NCBI RefSeq assembly: GCF_003426735.1 | Contig: NZ_QVON01000001.1 | Coordinates: 558,001-622,000, forward strand | Direction: 5' to 3' | DNA from: Arenibacter sp. P308M17 | Lineage (GTDB): Bacteria; Bacteroidota; Bacteroidia; Flavobacteriales; Flavobacteriaceae | Length of the DNA stretch: 64,000 nucleotides | Shown here: in pieces, positions 8,516 to 17,216 of the stretch | Numbering within the stretch: position 1 is the stretch's first letter | Layout: every line of letters starts with the position of its first letter | Notes under the pieces: model-generated | The model's database searches: none | The model's input: only the letters and a program-made list of their open reading frames with translations | What the model was told of the DNA's origin: nothing | Program-made: the position numbers and the translations under genes

Positions 8516-9673
8516 ATGATGGAACTACCCAAAAAATTGATGGCAAAATTAACCGAAAGGAAAACCAATAACGCCCTTCGGAAATTGGCTGCGCCCAATG
8601 GCCTGATCGATTTTTCCTCTAACGACTATTTGGGCCTTGCCAGAAATGTGGAGCTATTTAACAAGGCTTCAAAATTTTTGGAAAACAATGGTGCCATGGC
8701 CAATGGCGCTACCGGGTCCAGACTGTTAACGGGGAATTACGGATTATATGGCGAATTGGAAGGGGTACTGGCCAATTTTTTTGGTTCGGAATCGGCCCTG
8801 GTCTTCAATTCGGGATACGATGCCAACCTAGGTTTTTTTAGTGCGTTACCACAGCGTACGGATGTTGTTTTTTATGATGAACTCTCGCATGCCAGTATTC
8901 GGGACGGGATTGGGATGGGCCTTGCCCAAAGCTATAAGTTTAAGCACAATCAGTTGGAGGGTCTAAAGGAACGGATAGACCGGGTGCGCCAACGAAAGCC
9001 CGATAGCGATATTTATGTGGTTACAGAATCGGTCTTTTCCATGGATGGGGATAGCCCGGATTTAAAAGCCTTGGCGGCAATGTGTACTTCCCAAGGGGCC
9101 TATTTGGTGGTGGACGAGGCCCATGCGGTAGGGGTGTTTGGCATAAGGGGAGAGGGACTCTTGAACGAACTGGTGTTGCAGGATAAAGTATTTGCCCGGA
9201 TCGTTACTTTTGGCAAGGCCATGGGCTGCCATGGTGCCGCCATCCTGGGGAGCAATGCCCTTAAAAATTATTTGGTAAATTTTGCACGCAGCTTCATTTA
9301 TACTACGGGATTGCCCCCGCATTCATCGGCGACGATTCTGGCGGCTTGTGAACATTTGTCCGTGTCCGGAGGGGAACAAATGCAACTTCGGCGGAATATC
9401 GATTATTTTAAGGAGCAATTAAGGGGCCATGACCTTGAACCCTATTTTATATCCAGTAATTCGGCCGTACATTGTTGTTTGGTAGCAGGCAATGAAAAGG
9501 TAAAAAAGTGGTCGTTACAGTTAATGGACAAGGGTTTTGATGTAAAGCCCATTCTTTCGCCCACCGTACGGGGAGGGCAGGAGCGATTGCGATTTTGTTT
9601 GCACAGTTATAATACGGAAAATGAAATAAAGGAGGTACTTTACATTTTGTCCCAATTATTTGATCAACGATGA
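8516..9673 (+). CDS. bioF: 8-amino-7-oxononanoate synthase
   Basis: The 385-aa PLP enzyme of the alpha-oxoamine synthase family makes 8-amino-7-oxononanoate from pimeloyl-thioester and L-alanine, the first step of biotin ring assembly. Visible landmarks are FSSNDYLGLA near residue 35, VFNSGYDANLGFFSAL, VVDEAHAVGVFG and the PLP-lysine segment IVTFGKAMGCHGAA. The length matches BioF, and the N-terminus MMELPKKLMAKLTERK is typical for Flavobacteria. It heads the operon bioF-DUF2007-bioD-bioA-ketosynthase and overlaps the next gene by 4 bp (ATGA). Confidence 0.95.
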   Translation: MMELPKKLMAKLTERKTNNALRKLAAPNGLIDFSSNDYLGLARNVELFNKASKFLENNGAMANGATGSRLLTGNYGLYGELEGVLANFFGSESALVFNSGYDANLGFFSALPQRTDVVFYDELSHASIRDGIGMGLAQSYKFKHNQLEGLKERIDRVRQRKPDSDIYVVTESVFSMDGDSPDLKALAAMCTSQGAYLVVDEAHAVGVFGIRGEGLLNELVLQDKVFARIVTFGKAMGCHGAAILGSNALKNYLVNFARSFIYTTGLPPHSSATILAACEHLSVSGGEQMQLRRNIDYFKEQLRGHDLEPYFISSNSAVHCCLVAGNEKVKKWSLQLMDKGFDVKPILSPTVRGGQERLRFCLHSYNTENEIKEVLYILSQLFDQR

Positions 9674-10053
9674 ACCCGGAATTCTATACCCTGGCCGCCT
9701 TTGAGTTTGTGGCGGACGTTCAAATTTTAAAAGGAAGATTGGAGGCCGATGGCATCCCTGTATTTCTCAGGGATGAGCATATCCTTAATTCCGATCCCCT
9801 GATCAGCAATGCCATAGGCGGAGTGAAACTGCAGGTGTACTATTTCGATAGGGAAAGGGCTACCGAAATCTACAATGAAATTAGGACCTATGCCATGGAT
9901 GACCAGGGTAATTTAAGGACCTGCCCCAATTGCAAGTCAAAGAGAATGGAAATTTATTATAACAGGAAAGGGGTTTTTTATAAACTTTTTCCATTTTTTG
10001 AAAAAAGAAAGTATAAATGTCTAAATTGTGAGTTTATAACAGAACCAAGCTAG
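9670..10053 (+). CDS. DUF2007-type protein with C-terminal zinc ribbon
   Basis: The 127-aa protein begins with a DUF2007-like alpha/beta domain (about 5-75: VADVQILKGRLEADGIPVFLRDEHI...GGVKLQVYYFDRERATEIYNE). A zinc ribbon follows, with CPNCKSKRMEIYY and CLNCEF supplying four cysteines. This architecture occurs in Bacteroidota and resembles PII-like or signal-binding domains; function is unknown. It overlaps bioF by 4 bp and ends 1 bp before bioD, so it is translated as part of the biotin operon. Whether it takes part in biotin synthesis is not shown by the sequence. Confidence 0.8.
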   Translation: MNPEFYTLAAFEFVADVQILKGRLEADGIPVFLRDEHILNSDPLISNAIGGVKLQVYYFDRERATEIYNEIRTYAMDDQGNLRTCPNCKSKRMEIYYNRKGVFYKLFPFFEKRKYKCLNCEFITEPS

Positions 10054-10054
10054 A

Positions 10055-10666
10055 ATGAAACAATTTTTTGTAACAGGAATATCAACGGATGTAGGGAAAA
10101 CCATAACTTCTGCCGTCCTGGTAGAGGCCTTGCAGGCAGATTACTGGAAACCCGTTCAAACCGGCGATGATTCCGATAGTGATACCATTTCCAGCCTAAT
10201 CTCCAATTCCAAAACGGTAATACATAAGAGTAGCTACTCCCTTAAGGCCCCTATTAGTCCCCATGCGGCCGCTGCTTTGGAAGGGGTATATATAGACCAC
10301 AATAAAATACAGGAGCCCATAACGGAGAACCACTTGATCATTGAAGGGGCAGGTGGGGTATTGGTGCCCCTTAACGATTCCGATACCTTATTGGATATTA
10401 TTATGCCAACCTATCATGTGGTCGTTGTAGTGAAGCATTATTTAGGGAGTATCAATCATTCCCTGTTAACCATTAAATGGCTCCTGTTGAAGGGTTATGA
10501 TGTCTCCATCCTTTTCAATGGTGAGCCCAATGCCGCTTCCGAGGATATTATTACTAAAATTACGGGAGTGCCCGTCTTGGGCAGGATTGGCCAGGAAGCC
10601 ACGTTAACCAAGGAAGTGGTCAAGAAATACGCAGAGCAATTGAGGCCAGCGCTTATGGCCAGTTAA
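10055..10666 (+). CDS. bioD: Dethiobiotin synthetase
   Basis: The 203-aa ATP-dependent enzyme closes the ureido ring of dethiobiotin from 7,8-diaminononanoate and CO2. The P-loop is at the N-terminus (FFVTGISTDVGKTITSAVL), followed by the KPVQTGDD substrate loop and IIEGAGGVLVPLNDSDTLLD. The slightly short length is normal in Flavobacteria. The start ATG lies 1 bp after the preceding stop, showing tight coupling. A 137-bp gap separates it from bioA. Confidence 0.95.
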   Translation: MKQFFVTGISTDVGKTITSAVLVEALQADYWKPVQTGDDSDSDTISSLISNSKTVIHKSSYSLKAPISPHAAAALEGVYIDHNKIQEPITENHLIIEGAGGVLVPLNDSDTLLDIIMPTYHVVVVVKHYLGSINHSLLTIKWLLLKGYDVSILFNGEPNAASEDIITKITGVPVLGRIGQEATLTKEVVKKYAEQLRPALMAS

Positions 10667-10803
10667 GGTCGTGGCCTAAAAACATATTCCCGTAAACTGA
10701 AAGGGATTATGGGGTGGAATCCCCTTAAAATGAATTGGGATCAGGATAGCGTTTTTGGTCATTATTCCCCATCTTTGTACTTCTATTTAAAAAGGAAATT
10801 CAA

Positions 10804-12072
10804 TTGAAGAATCTTTCGGAAAGGGATCAACAACACCTTTGGCACCCCCTTACGCAGCATAAATTGTACCCTAAAATGCTTGGCATTGTCAAGGCAAAGG
10901 GGGCGGTCCTGTTCGATGAGCACGGCAAGGAATACATAGATGGCATATCCTCTTGGTATACCAGTGTGTATGGCCATTGCAATGATGCCATTATTGACAG
11001 GGTATATGCACAAATGCAGCAGTTGGATCAGGTGGTCTTTAGCGGGTTTACCCATGAACCTGCCGTAGCGCTTTCCGAAGCCCTGATCTCTTTGTTGCCG
11101 GAAAATCAGGAGAAATTGTTTTTTTCAGATAATGGTTCCACAGCAACCGAGATCGGGATAAAGATGGTATTGCAGTACCATCACAATAGAGACAAAAAGC
11201 GTTCCGTTCTGATGGCTTTTGAGGAGGGTTTCCATGGGGATACCTTTGGGGCGATGTCCGTTTCCGGCCTTTCGGTATACAATGGTCCCTTTGAGGATTA
11301 TTTTATTGAGGTAAAACGGATTCCGGTGCCTACCGAAGCCAATTTGGAGGGACTGTTGCATCAATTGGAAAATACCATGGATCTGGATACCGTGGCCGGA
11401 TTTATTTACGAGCCTTTGGTACAGGGTGCCGCAGCCATGAAAATGCACAAGGCGGAGCATTTGGAGAAAATTTTAAAAGTGATAAAATCGCATGGGGTTT
11501 TGGCCATAGCCGATGAGGTGATGACCGGTTTTGGTAAGACGGGAAGGCATTTTGCTTCCGATCATATGACGGAGAAACCCGATATTATCTGTATGTCCAA
11601 GGCTTTAACGGCCGGGATGCTGCCTATGGCGGTAACAAGTTGTACCCAGGAAATTTACGATGCCTTTTATAGCGATGATATAGCAAAGGGACTTTTTCAC
11701 GGCCATACCTATACGGCAAATCCCTTGGCCTGTGCCGCTGCCCTGGCAGGAATTGATTTGTTGAAGTCCGAAGGAATTCAAAAAAATATTGCCGAAATTA
11801 TCCAATGGCACCAAGAGTTCGATGCCGAAATAAAAGACCATCCCAAAGTGGCCGCCACCAGGCAGACCGGGATAATCTACGCCTTGGATCTTGATATGGC
11901 GATGGAGCGTTATGGCAATGTAAGGGATAGACTATGGCAACATTTTATGGATTCCGGTGTTTTTTTACGCCCCCTGGGCAATACTATCTATATTTCGGCA
12001 CCTTATATTGTTACCAAAGATGAAATGCACAGGATATACGACAGCATAAGGGAAGCCCTTGAAAAATTTTAA
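10804..12072 (+). CDS. bioA: Adenosylmethionine-8-amino-7-oxononanoate aminotransferase
   Basis: The 422-aa class-III PLP aminotransferase converts 8-amino-7-oxononanoate to 7,8-diaminononanoate with SAM as amino donor. Recognisable segments are LWHPLTQHKLYP at the N-terminus, YIDGISSWYTSVYGHCN, FSDNGSTATEIGIKMV, IADEVMTGFGKTGRHFA and the PLP lysine in IICMSKALTAGMLPM. The best start is a TTG at 10804 (product KNLSERDQQHLWHPL after fMet); no in-frame ATG lies upstream, and an ATT two codons earlier is a poorer choice. The non-ATG start may keep translation low. Confidence 0.93.
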   Translation: MKNLSERDQQHLWHPLTQHKLYPKMLGIVKAKGAVLFDEHGKEYIDGISSWYTSVYGHCNDAIIDRVYAQMQQLDQVVFSGFTHEPAVALSEALISLLPENQEKLFFSDNGSTATEIGIKMVLQYHHNRDKKRSVLMAFEEGFHGDTFGAMSVSGLSVYNGPFEDYFIEVKRIPVPTEANLEGLLHQLENTMDLDTVAGFIYEPLVQGAAAMKMHKAEHLEKILKVIKSHGVLAIADEVMTGFGKTGRHFASDHMTEKPDIICMSKALTAGMLPMAVTSCTQEIYDAFYSDDIAKGLFHGHTYTANPLACAAALAGIDLLKSEGIQKNIAEIIQWHQEFDAEIKDHPKVAATRQTGIIYALDLDMAMERYGNVRDRLWQHFMDSGVFLRPLGNTIYISAPYIVTKDEMHRIYDSIREALEKF

Positions 12073-12075
12073 TCC

Positions 12076-13245
12076 ATGCAACACCAACCCGTTTATATCA
12101 CGGCTTTATCCTCTATTTCCCCATTGGGGACCTCTCTAAGGGAGGCCTGGGAAAACTATAACCTGCCGGACCATTTTTTAAAGGAGCGCAACTATGGCCA
12201 TATAAGGGCCTGGGGAGCATTCCTGACAGAGGATGTGCAGCAGCGGATAATGGCCTTGGCCAACTCGGACACCAAGTATAGGAATTTGGATCCCTCCGTG
12301 CTGTACGCAATTTTTGCGGCCCGGGAAGCCATAGGTCTAGCGGGATGGGAGGATGGGTGTTTTGGGGTAAACATTGGCTCTTCCAGGGGGGCTACTTCCC
12401 TTTTTGAAAAGTACCATAGTGAGTTTATCCAAAAGGGCGAAGCCTCTACCTTGTCTTCCCCTACCACTACTTTGGGAAATATATCCTCTTGGGTGGCCCA
12501 TGACCTACAGACCCAAGGCCCGGAAATATCCCATTCCATTACCTGCTCTACGGCCTTGCATTCCCTTCTAAACGGAGTGGCTTGGCTAAGAAGTGGGATG
12601 GCCAATAAATTTTTGGTGGGTGGTAGCGAGGCGCCATTAACGCCCTTCACTATTGCGCAGATGAAGGCGCTGAAGGTATATTCCAGATTTGTATCGAACT
12701 CCCCAGAAGGTTATCCCTGTCGCGCCTTGGACCTGGAAAAGAAACAAAACAGTATGGTGTTGGGGGAAGCGGCCTCCATGGCCTGTTTGGAGATGGGCAA
12801 TTTGGATAATGCCCTTGCCCGCATTGAAGGTTTGGGTTACGCCACCGAAATATTGGAGCATAATATTTCCATTTCGTCTGATGCAGTATGTTTTCAGCGC
12901 TCTATGGCAATGGCTTTGGGAAAGATGGATCCCAAGGAGGTGGATGTAGTAGTTCTACATGCTCCCGGTACCATTAAAGGCGATCTGTCCGAAGTAGCGG
13001 CCATAAAAAAAGTATTTGGAAAGGATATACCGGCCCTGACCACCAACAAGTGGAAAGTAGGGCATTCTTTTGGGGCTTCGGGGTTGTTGAGTTTGGAACT
13101 GGCAGTGCTGATGCTGCAACATAAAGAGTTTATTGGGGTGCCTTTTGTGGGCTACGATTCCGTTCCAAAACAGATCAACAAGATAATGGTCAATGCCGTA
13201 GGTTTTGGGGGGAACGCGGTGAGTATATTACTCGGAAACGTATAA
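12076..13245 (+). CDS. Beta-ketoacyl synthase of the biotin operon
   Basis: The 389-aa thiolase-fold ketosynthase has a complete Cys-His-His triad: C157 in SITCSTALHSLLNG, H295 in VVLHAPGTIKG (in place of the usual NAHGTGT), and H330 in NKWKVGHSFGASG. It starts 3 bp after bioA stops. In Bacteroidota such a gene accompanies bioF/D/A and may help make the pimeloyl-thioester precursor; that role is inference. The divergent motif around H295 separates it from the housekeeping FabF/FabB. No bioC, bioH or bioB lies nearby. Confidence 0.85.
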   Translation: MQHQPVYITALSSISPLGTSLREAWENYNLPDHFLKERNYGHIRAWGAFLTEDVQQRIMALANSDTKYRNLDPSVLYAIFAAREAIGLAGWEDGCFGVNIGSSRGATSLFEKYHSEFIQKGEASTLSSPTTTLGNISSWVAHDLQTQGPEISHSITCSTALHSLLNGVAWLRSGMANKFLVGGSEAPLTPFTIAQMKALKVYSRFVSNSPEGYPCRALDLEKKQNSMVLGEAASMACLEMGNLDNALARIEGLGYATEILEHNISISSDAVCFQRSMAMALGKMDPKEVDVVVLHAPGTIKGDLSEVAAIKKVFGKDIPALTTNKWKVGHSFGASGLLSLELAVLMLQHKEFIGVPFVGYDSVPKQINKIMVNAVGFGGNAVSILLGNV

Positions 13246-13267
13246 TGGGCCGCACATTTGAAGTTAA

Positions 13268-13312
13268 GGACACGAGCCTGCCTCGCCGGCAGGCAGGCGT
13301 GACGCTCGCGCC
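13268..13312. repeat. REP-like palindromic repeat with nested 21-bp insert
   Basis: The core GGACACGAG...CGTGACGCTCGCGCC is shared with 18324-18347, but here it is split by 21 bp (13277-13297). The insert is a near-perfect palindrome related to CCTGCCTGCCGGCAGGCAGG at 54424-54443. The core itself contains the inverted repeat GAGCGT-G-ACGCTC. It lies between the ketosynthase and bestrophin genes; no gene is present in 13246-13387. Confidence 0.7.
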
Positions 13313-13387
13313 AACAATTATGCAAATTGTAGGTGGTCCCAAACAAAAAACATTTCCTAATTTAGCGACCCAATACGAATCTCCTAT

Positions 13388-14251
13388 ATGGTACAATACA
13401 ATCCCAAAGACTGGATTACCTTTATTTTTAGATTTCACAAGTCCGACACCTTTAGAAAATTGATCCCTATGATGCTCTTTATAGGATTGTACACCTATGG
13501 TGTGGGCTATCTGGAACTTGAATACTGGAATATGTCCGAAAGAAATCCCCTATCGAACATCACTGTCATGCATACTATGCTGGGTTTTGTAATTTCATTG
13601 TTATTGGTATTTAGGACCAATACGGCATATGATAGATGGTGGGAGGGAAGAAAGCTCTGGGGAGCATTGGTCAATAACAGTAGAAATTTGGCGATCAAAC
13701 TGAGCGTAATCCTAAAAGACGAACACGACCATGCGTATTTTAGAAAGTTGATACCGGGCTATGCCTCTATTTTGGCCAAGCATTTGACCGATGTGGAAAC
13801 CGGCAAGCAACTTTATGAAGGTACGGATCTGGATATAGACCATCACAAACACCGTCCAAACCAGGTAGCGAAAATGATCTTTCAAAAAGTGGATGACCTA
13901 TATGTCCAAAAGAAGATCAGCGGGGATCAACTGATCGTTCTGAACAATGAGGTACAATCCTTTACGGATATATGTGGTGCCTGCGAGCGTATAAAGAATA
14001 CCCCAATACCTTATTCCTATAGTGCCTTTATAAAGAAATTCATTTTCTTTTATGTGATGACCTTACCGTTCGGATATGTCTTTAGTTTGGGATATTATGC
14101 CGTACCTGTGGTTATCTTTATTTTTTATGTTTTGGCCAGTTTGGAACTGATTGCGGAAGAGATTGAAGACCCCTTTGGATTTGATTCCAACGACTTGCCG
14201 ATCGAAAAAATTTCAACCAACATCAGGAAGCATATAGAGGAGATCTTGTAG
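13388..14251 (+). CDS. Bestrophin-family (UPF0187) ion channel protein
   Basis: The 287-aa membrane protein shows the family hallmark LLVFRTNTAYDRWWEGRKLWGALVNNSRNLA at about residues 75-105, with hydrophobic segments near 25-45, 65-80, 215-235 and 238-255, and the acidic C-terminal PFGFDSNDLPIEKI. Bacterial bestrophins form pentameric channels in the inner membrane, some cation-selective; the ion here is unknown. It is convergent with the next gene, the two stop codons being 1 bp apart. Confidence 0.9.
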   Translation: MVQYNPKDWITFIFRFHKSDTFRKLIPMMLFIGLYTYGVGYLELEYWNMSERNPLSNITVMHTMLGFVISLLLVFRTNTAYDRWWEGRKLWGALVNNSRNLAIKLSVILKDEHDHAYFRKLIPGYASILAKHLTDVETGKQLYEGTDLDIDHHKHRPNQVAKMIFQKVDDLYVQKKISGDQLIVLNNEVQSFTDICGACERIKNTPIPYSYSAFIKKFIFFYVMTLPFGYVFSLGYYAVPVVIFIFYVLASLELIAEEIEDPFGFDSNDLPIEKISTNIRKHIEEIL

Positions 14252-14252
14252 T

Positions 14253-15020
14253 CTATATTTTATCATGATAATCCTTTGCCTCAATGTCCCTAAACAATAG
14301 CATATCCGCTATCTTGGAGGAGGCTCCCATATAGAATCCGTTTTCGTTTTCATAATCCTTGGGATTTCTCCATGTTCCAAACAGGATATCGTAAATGGTA
14401 ATATCCCCATAATTGTAGGCATGGATGCCTTTTGCATGGTGCAGGGAGTGGGCTTCGGGCCTTTGTACAATATACCCCAACCATGTAGGGGTGCGGATAT
14501 TGCTGTGCTGGAACATACTAAAAAAGGTATTCGCCAAAATAATCACGGTAGCGGCCTGTGGGGCAAACCCTGCTACCAAAACCAGTAATAAGCTGCCCAA
14601 TGCAGTAAAACCGATCATGTCCATGGGGCTGAAAATAAAGGCGCTGTAGGTGTCCAAGCGTTCAACGCTGTGGTGCATTTGGTGAAAAACCCTCCAAAGC
14701 ACATTGCTTTTGTGCATAGACCTGTGCCAGACATATAGTCCAAACTGGTAGATTAGCACGCCAATCAGCGCACCCCATAAGGTGCCTAGTCCGGTAAGGT
14801 CCATAAGTTGGTATTCGGCAAGGTAGCCGTCCCATATCAACGGCAAGTAGGTGGACAGGTAAAAGAATAGGACAAAAAATGTCAATCCCTTTAGCTTCCA
14901 ATACTTAACCGTGGGAAGTGGGCGAGCAGGGAACAATGCTTCCCAAAGCATAAGCCCTGCATACATAGCGAGTACAATAAGGCTGATAGGGTCCAATAAA
15001 ATTTCGAGTGGTGTTGGCAT
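14253..15020 (-). CDS. Sterol desaturase / fatty-acid hydroxylase family membrane enzyme
   Basis: The 255-aa membrane protein carries the histidine clusters of the di-iron hydroxylase superfamily: HRSMH (HxxxH), HQMHH (HxxHH) and HSLHH (HxxHH), between four or more hydrophobic segments. Members hydroxylate or desaturate lipids such as fatty acids, carotenoids or sterol-like compounds; the substrate cannot be told. It appears monocistronic, with the AraC gene upstream on the same strand but 125 bp away. Confidence 0.9.
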   Translation of the reverse strand: MPTPLEILLDPISLIVLAMYAGLMLWEALFPARPLPTVKYWKLKGLTFFVLFFYLSTYLPLIWDGYLAEYQLMDLTGLGTLWGALIGVLIYQFGLYVWHRSMHKSNVLWRVFHQMHHSVERLDTYSAFIFSPMDMIGFTALGSLLLVLVAGFAPQAATVIILANTFFSMFQHSNIRTPTWLGYIVQRPEAHSLHHAKGIHAYNYGDITIYDILFGTWRNPKDYENENGFYMGASSKIADMLLFRDIEAKDYHDKI

Positions 15021-15145
15021 GACTGTTCGTTTTAATATGATTTATGAAGCAAATGTAGCCTGCAGGCATAAAAACAATTTTGCTCAAACGTTTTGTTTTT
15101 TTACTGTACGGTCCATATGGAAACGGAAGTAAAAAATTGGGGGGA

Positions 15146-16021
15146 CTAACCTTGTGCTTCCTTGTATTTTAAGGGGGATACTCCGTATTTTTGTTTGAAT
15201 ACGCGACTAAAATGGCTGAGGTTTTCAAAACCGCTGCTAAAGGCCACTTCACTTATGTTTGTTTTACCTGCTTCCAAGTACGATTTTGCAAGTTCCAACC
15301 TTTTTTGGGTAAGCCATCTCCCTGGGGTAGTATGGTAATAGTGAGAAAACTCTTTTTTAAATACGGAAACACTGCGATTTGCCATACGGGCAAACTGTTC
15401 CACACTTAGGTTGAACATATAGTTTTTCTCCAATACTTGCCAGATTGGCGTTTTGGAAATGTTTATTAAACTGTTGGCATAAGCGAGTATATTTTTATTG
15501 GAAGGGTCTAAAAAGATGTTAAAGAGGAGTTCTTTGAATTTGAGTTCCAGTAAACCTTCCGGAGCCAGTGACTTTTGTGAAAAATAAGGGAGAATACTGT
15601 AAAAAAATGCGCGGGTGGTTTCGTTTAAATGAATTTCGATCAGCATATCGGCAGTAGGTGCCGGGAGGTTTTTCAAAGGAAGGTATTGATGATATTCCTT
15701 AATTACCTGCCTAAAAAAACTGTCCCGAAAGTAAAAGGCAAGGACTCTCCATTCCGTTGATTCTGGCAATTCCTGCAAATAGGCAGTTTTTAGGGTAAGG
15801 ATGCAGGAATGTTTGGTGAGGGGCCATGATTTTCCGCCGTGACGTATGACACGGCCGCCATCCAGGGTAAACATTATTTCGTTGTAATGTGAAAAAAGTT
15901 GCATTTGTTTATCCACCTGAGGGCACTTGTAGTACAGGAACAGCGCATCTTTTACGGCCAACTGCTTAAATGTAACAGGGTCGGCAATGCTGTCATCATA
16001 GTTATTAAATACAAGGCTCAT
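15146..16021 (-). CDS. AraC-family transcriptional regulator
   Basis: The 291-aa protein has an N-terminal ligand/cupin-like region (about 1-175, including NEIMFTLDGGRVIRHGGKSWPLTKHSCILT) and a C-terminal AraC helix-turn-helix (about 190-288: FARMANRSVSVFKKEFSHYYHTTPGRWLTQKRLELAKSYL, then ISEVAFSSGFENLSHFSRVFKQKYGVSPLKYKE). It sits downstream of a nitrilase gene on the same strand (161-bp gap) and may control it or the lipid hydroxylase; neither is proven. Confidence 0.88.
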   Translation of the reverse strand: MSLVFNNYDDSIADPVTFKQLAVKDALFLYYKCPQVDKQMQLFSHYNEIMFTLDGGRVIRHGGKSWPLTKHSCILTLKTAYLQELPESTEWRVLAFYFRDSFFRQVIKEYHQYLPLKNLPAPTADMLIEIHLNETTRAFFYSILPYFSQKSLAPEGLLELKFKELLFNIFLDPSNKNILAYANSLINISKTPIWQVLEKNYMFNLSVEQFARMANRSVSVFKKEFSHYYHTTPGRWLTQKRLELAKSYLEAGKTNISEVAFSSGFENLSHFSRVFKQKYGVSPLKYKEAQG

Positions 16022-16182
16022 ATTATAACAAAAATAGAGGTCTTCTTTTGGTCCGGTATCATTTTGGCAAGGCTTTTAAGTAACAAATGGATATGGTTAT
16101 TTAGGTATATCCATTTAATACTTAAGGTTTTAGGGCTTTAAGGTAAGAAAATTAATTGTCCGATCAGGTTTAACGGAACAAT

Positions 16183-17136
16183 TTATGAACCTTTGGCCGT
16201 TTTCCCTTTCATCCATACGGGTGTTGTGTCCGAATTGTGATGGCCCCCTATAATGTTTTTGTACAGTTCGGGTCTACGGGCATTTTTATATCTCCAACCT
16301 CCCGAAAGTTGAATTTTATCCTTTGTCAATTTTGAAATGGTAATTTCGTCCTCAAAAGATTTTATTTCGGACAACACTTCCCCATAAGGGTCGATGATCA
16401 TTGAATTCCCATTTTTAAGGTGTTCGCCATCGTAACCAATAGGGTTGGTAAATGCATAGTAGACCCCATTGTCGTAGGCCCTTGCAGGTAGCCATCGCAT
16501 TAACCAACGTCTGCCTTTGGGTCCGTCAAATTCCATTCGTAACGAAACCGGGTCGTTTGTACGATTTTGCCAATATTTGTCATCAACATAATCCCGGTGC
16601 GGCATTGCTGACGGGGTACAGCCCGTAACGTGGGGCGCAAAAATTATTTCCGCTCCTAAAAGGCTTGTTGCACGCACGTTTTCTATTACGTTATTGTCAT
16701 AGCAGATCAAAATTCCGCATTTCCAACCGAGGAGGTCGAATACACAGTATTCGTTGCCGGCGGACATATATTTGTTGATAAAAGGGTGTAATTTTCGGTA
16801 CTTTGCTACCACTCCATCTCCCGTAACGCAGATATAGGTATTGTATATTTTCCCTTCTGATTTTTCCACTAGACCTGCCAGGATGGGGATATCCAAATCC
16901 TTGGAAATGGCCATTAAGGCCTTGGTGCTTTTTCCGTTTGGTACCTCTTCCGCTAACTGGGTAACCTGCGACAGATTCAAATCTTTGGTAAAGGTGTAGG
17001 CCGTAATGCACATTTCGTGAAAACTGATCAAGTCCGCTCCGTTGGATTTGGCTTTTTCCGCCAATTTTCGAATTACCGATAAGTTGTATGTTTTATCTCC
17101 GTCCTTTGGTTGAAATTGGGCTACTGCTAGGTTCAT
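16183..17136 (-). CDS. Nitrilase-superfamily carbon-nitrogen hydrolase
   Basis: The 317-aa protein carries the Glu-Lys-Cys triad of the superfamily: E41 (ISFHEMCI), K115 (KYRKLHPF) and C145 (GILICYDNNVIEN). Members hydrolyse nitriles, amides or carbamyl groups. The length and the RAYDNGVYYAFTNPIGYDG segment suit an amidase-like member, but the substrate is not identifiable. The Mrr-type gene lies 80 bp upstream on the same strand with a very different base composition. Confidence 0.9.
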   Translation of the reverse strand: MNLAVAQFQPKDGDKTYNLSVIRKLAEKAKSNGADLISFHEMCITAYTFTKDLNLSQVTQLAEEVPNGKSTKALMAISKDLDIPILAGLVEKSEGKIYNTYICVTGDGVVAKYRKLHPFINKYMSAGNEYCVFDLLGWKCGILICYDNNVIENVRATSLLGAEIIFAPHVTGCTPSAMPHRDYVDDKYWQNRTNDPVSLRMEFDGPKGRRWLMRWLPARAYDNGVYYAFTNPIGYDGEHLKNGNSMIIDPYGEVLSEIKSFEDEITISKLTKDKIQLSGGWRYKNARRPELYKNIIGGHHNSDTTPVWMKGKTAKGS

Positions 17137-17216
17137 TTTTTAACTGAGTGTTGATTTTTTTGGTTGTTTGTGCTTAATATAGGTCTTGTGTAGAGAAGGA
17201 AATGCCATACAGTTAA

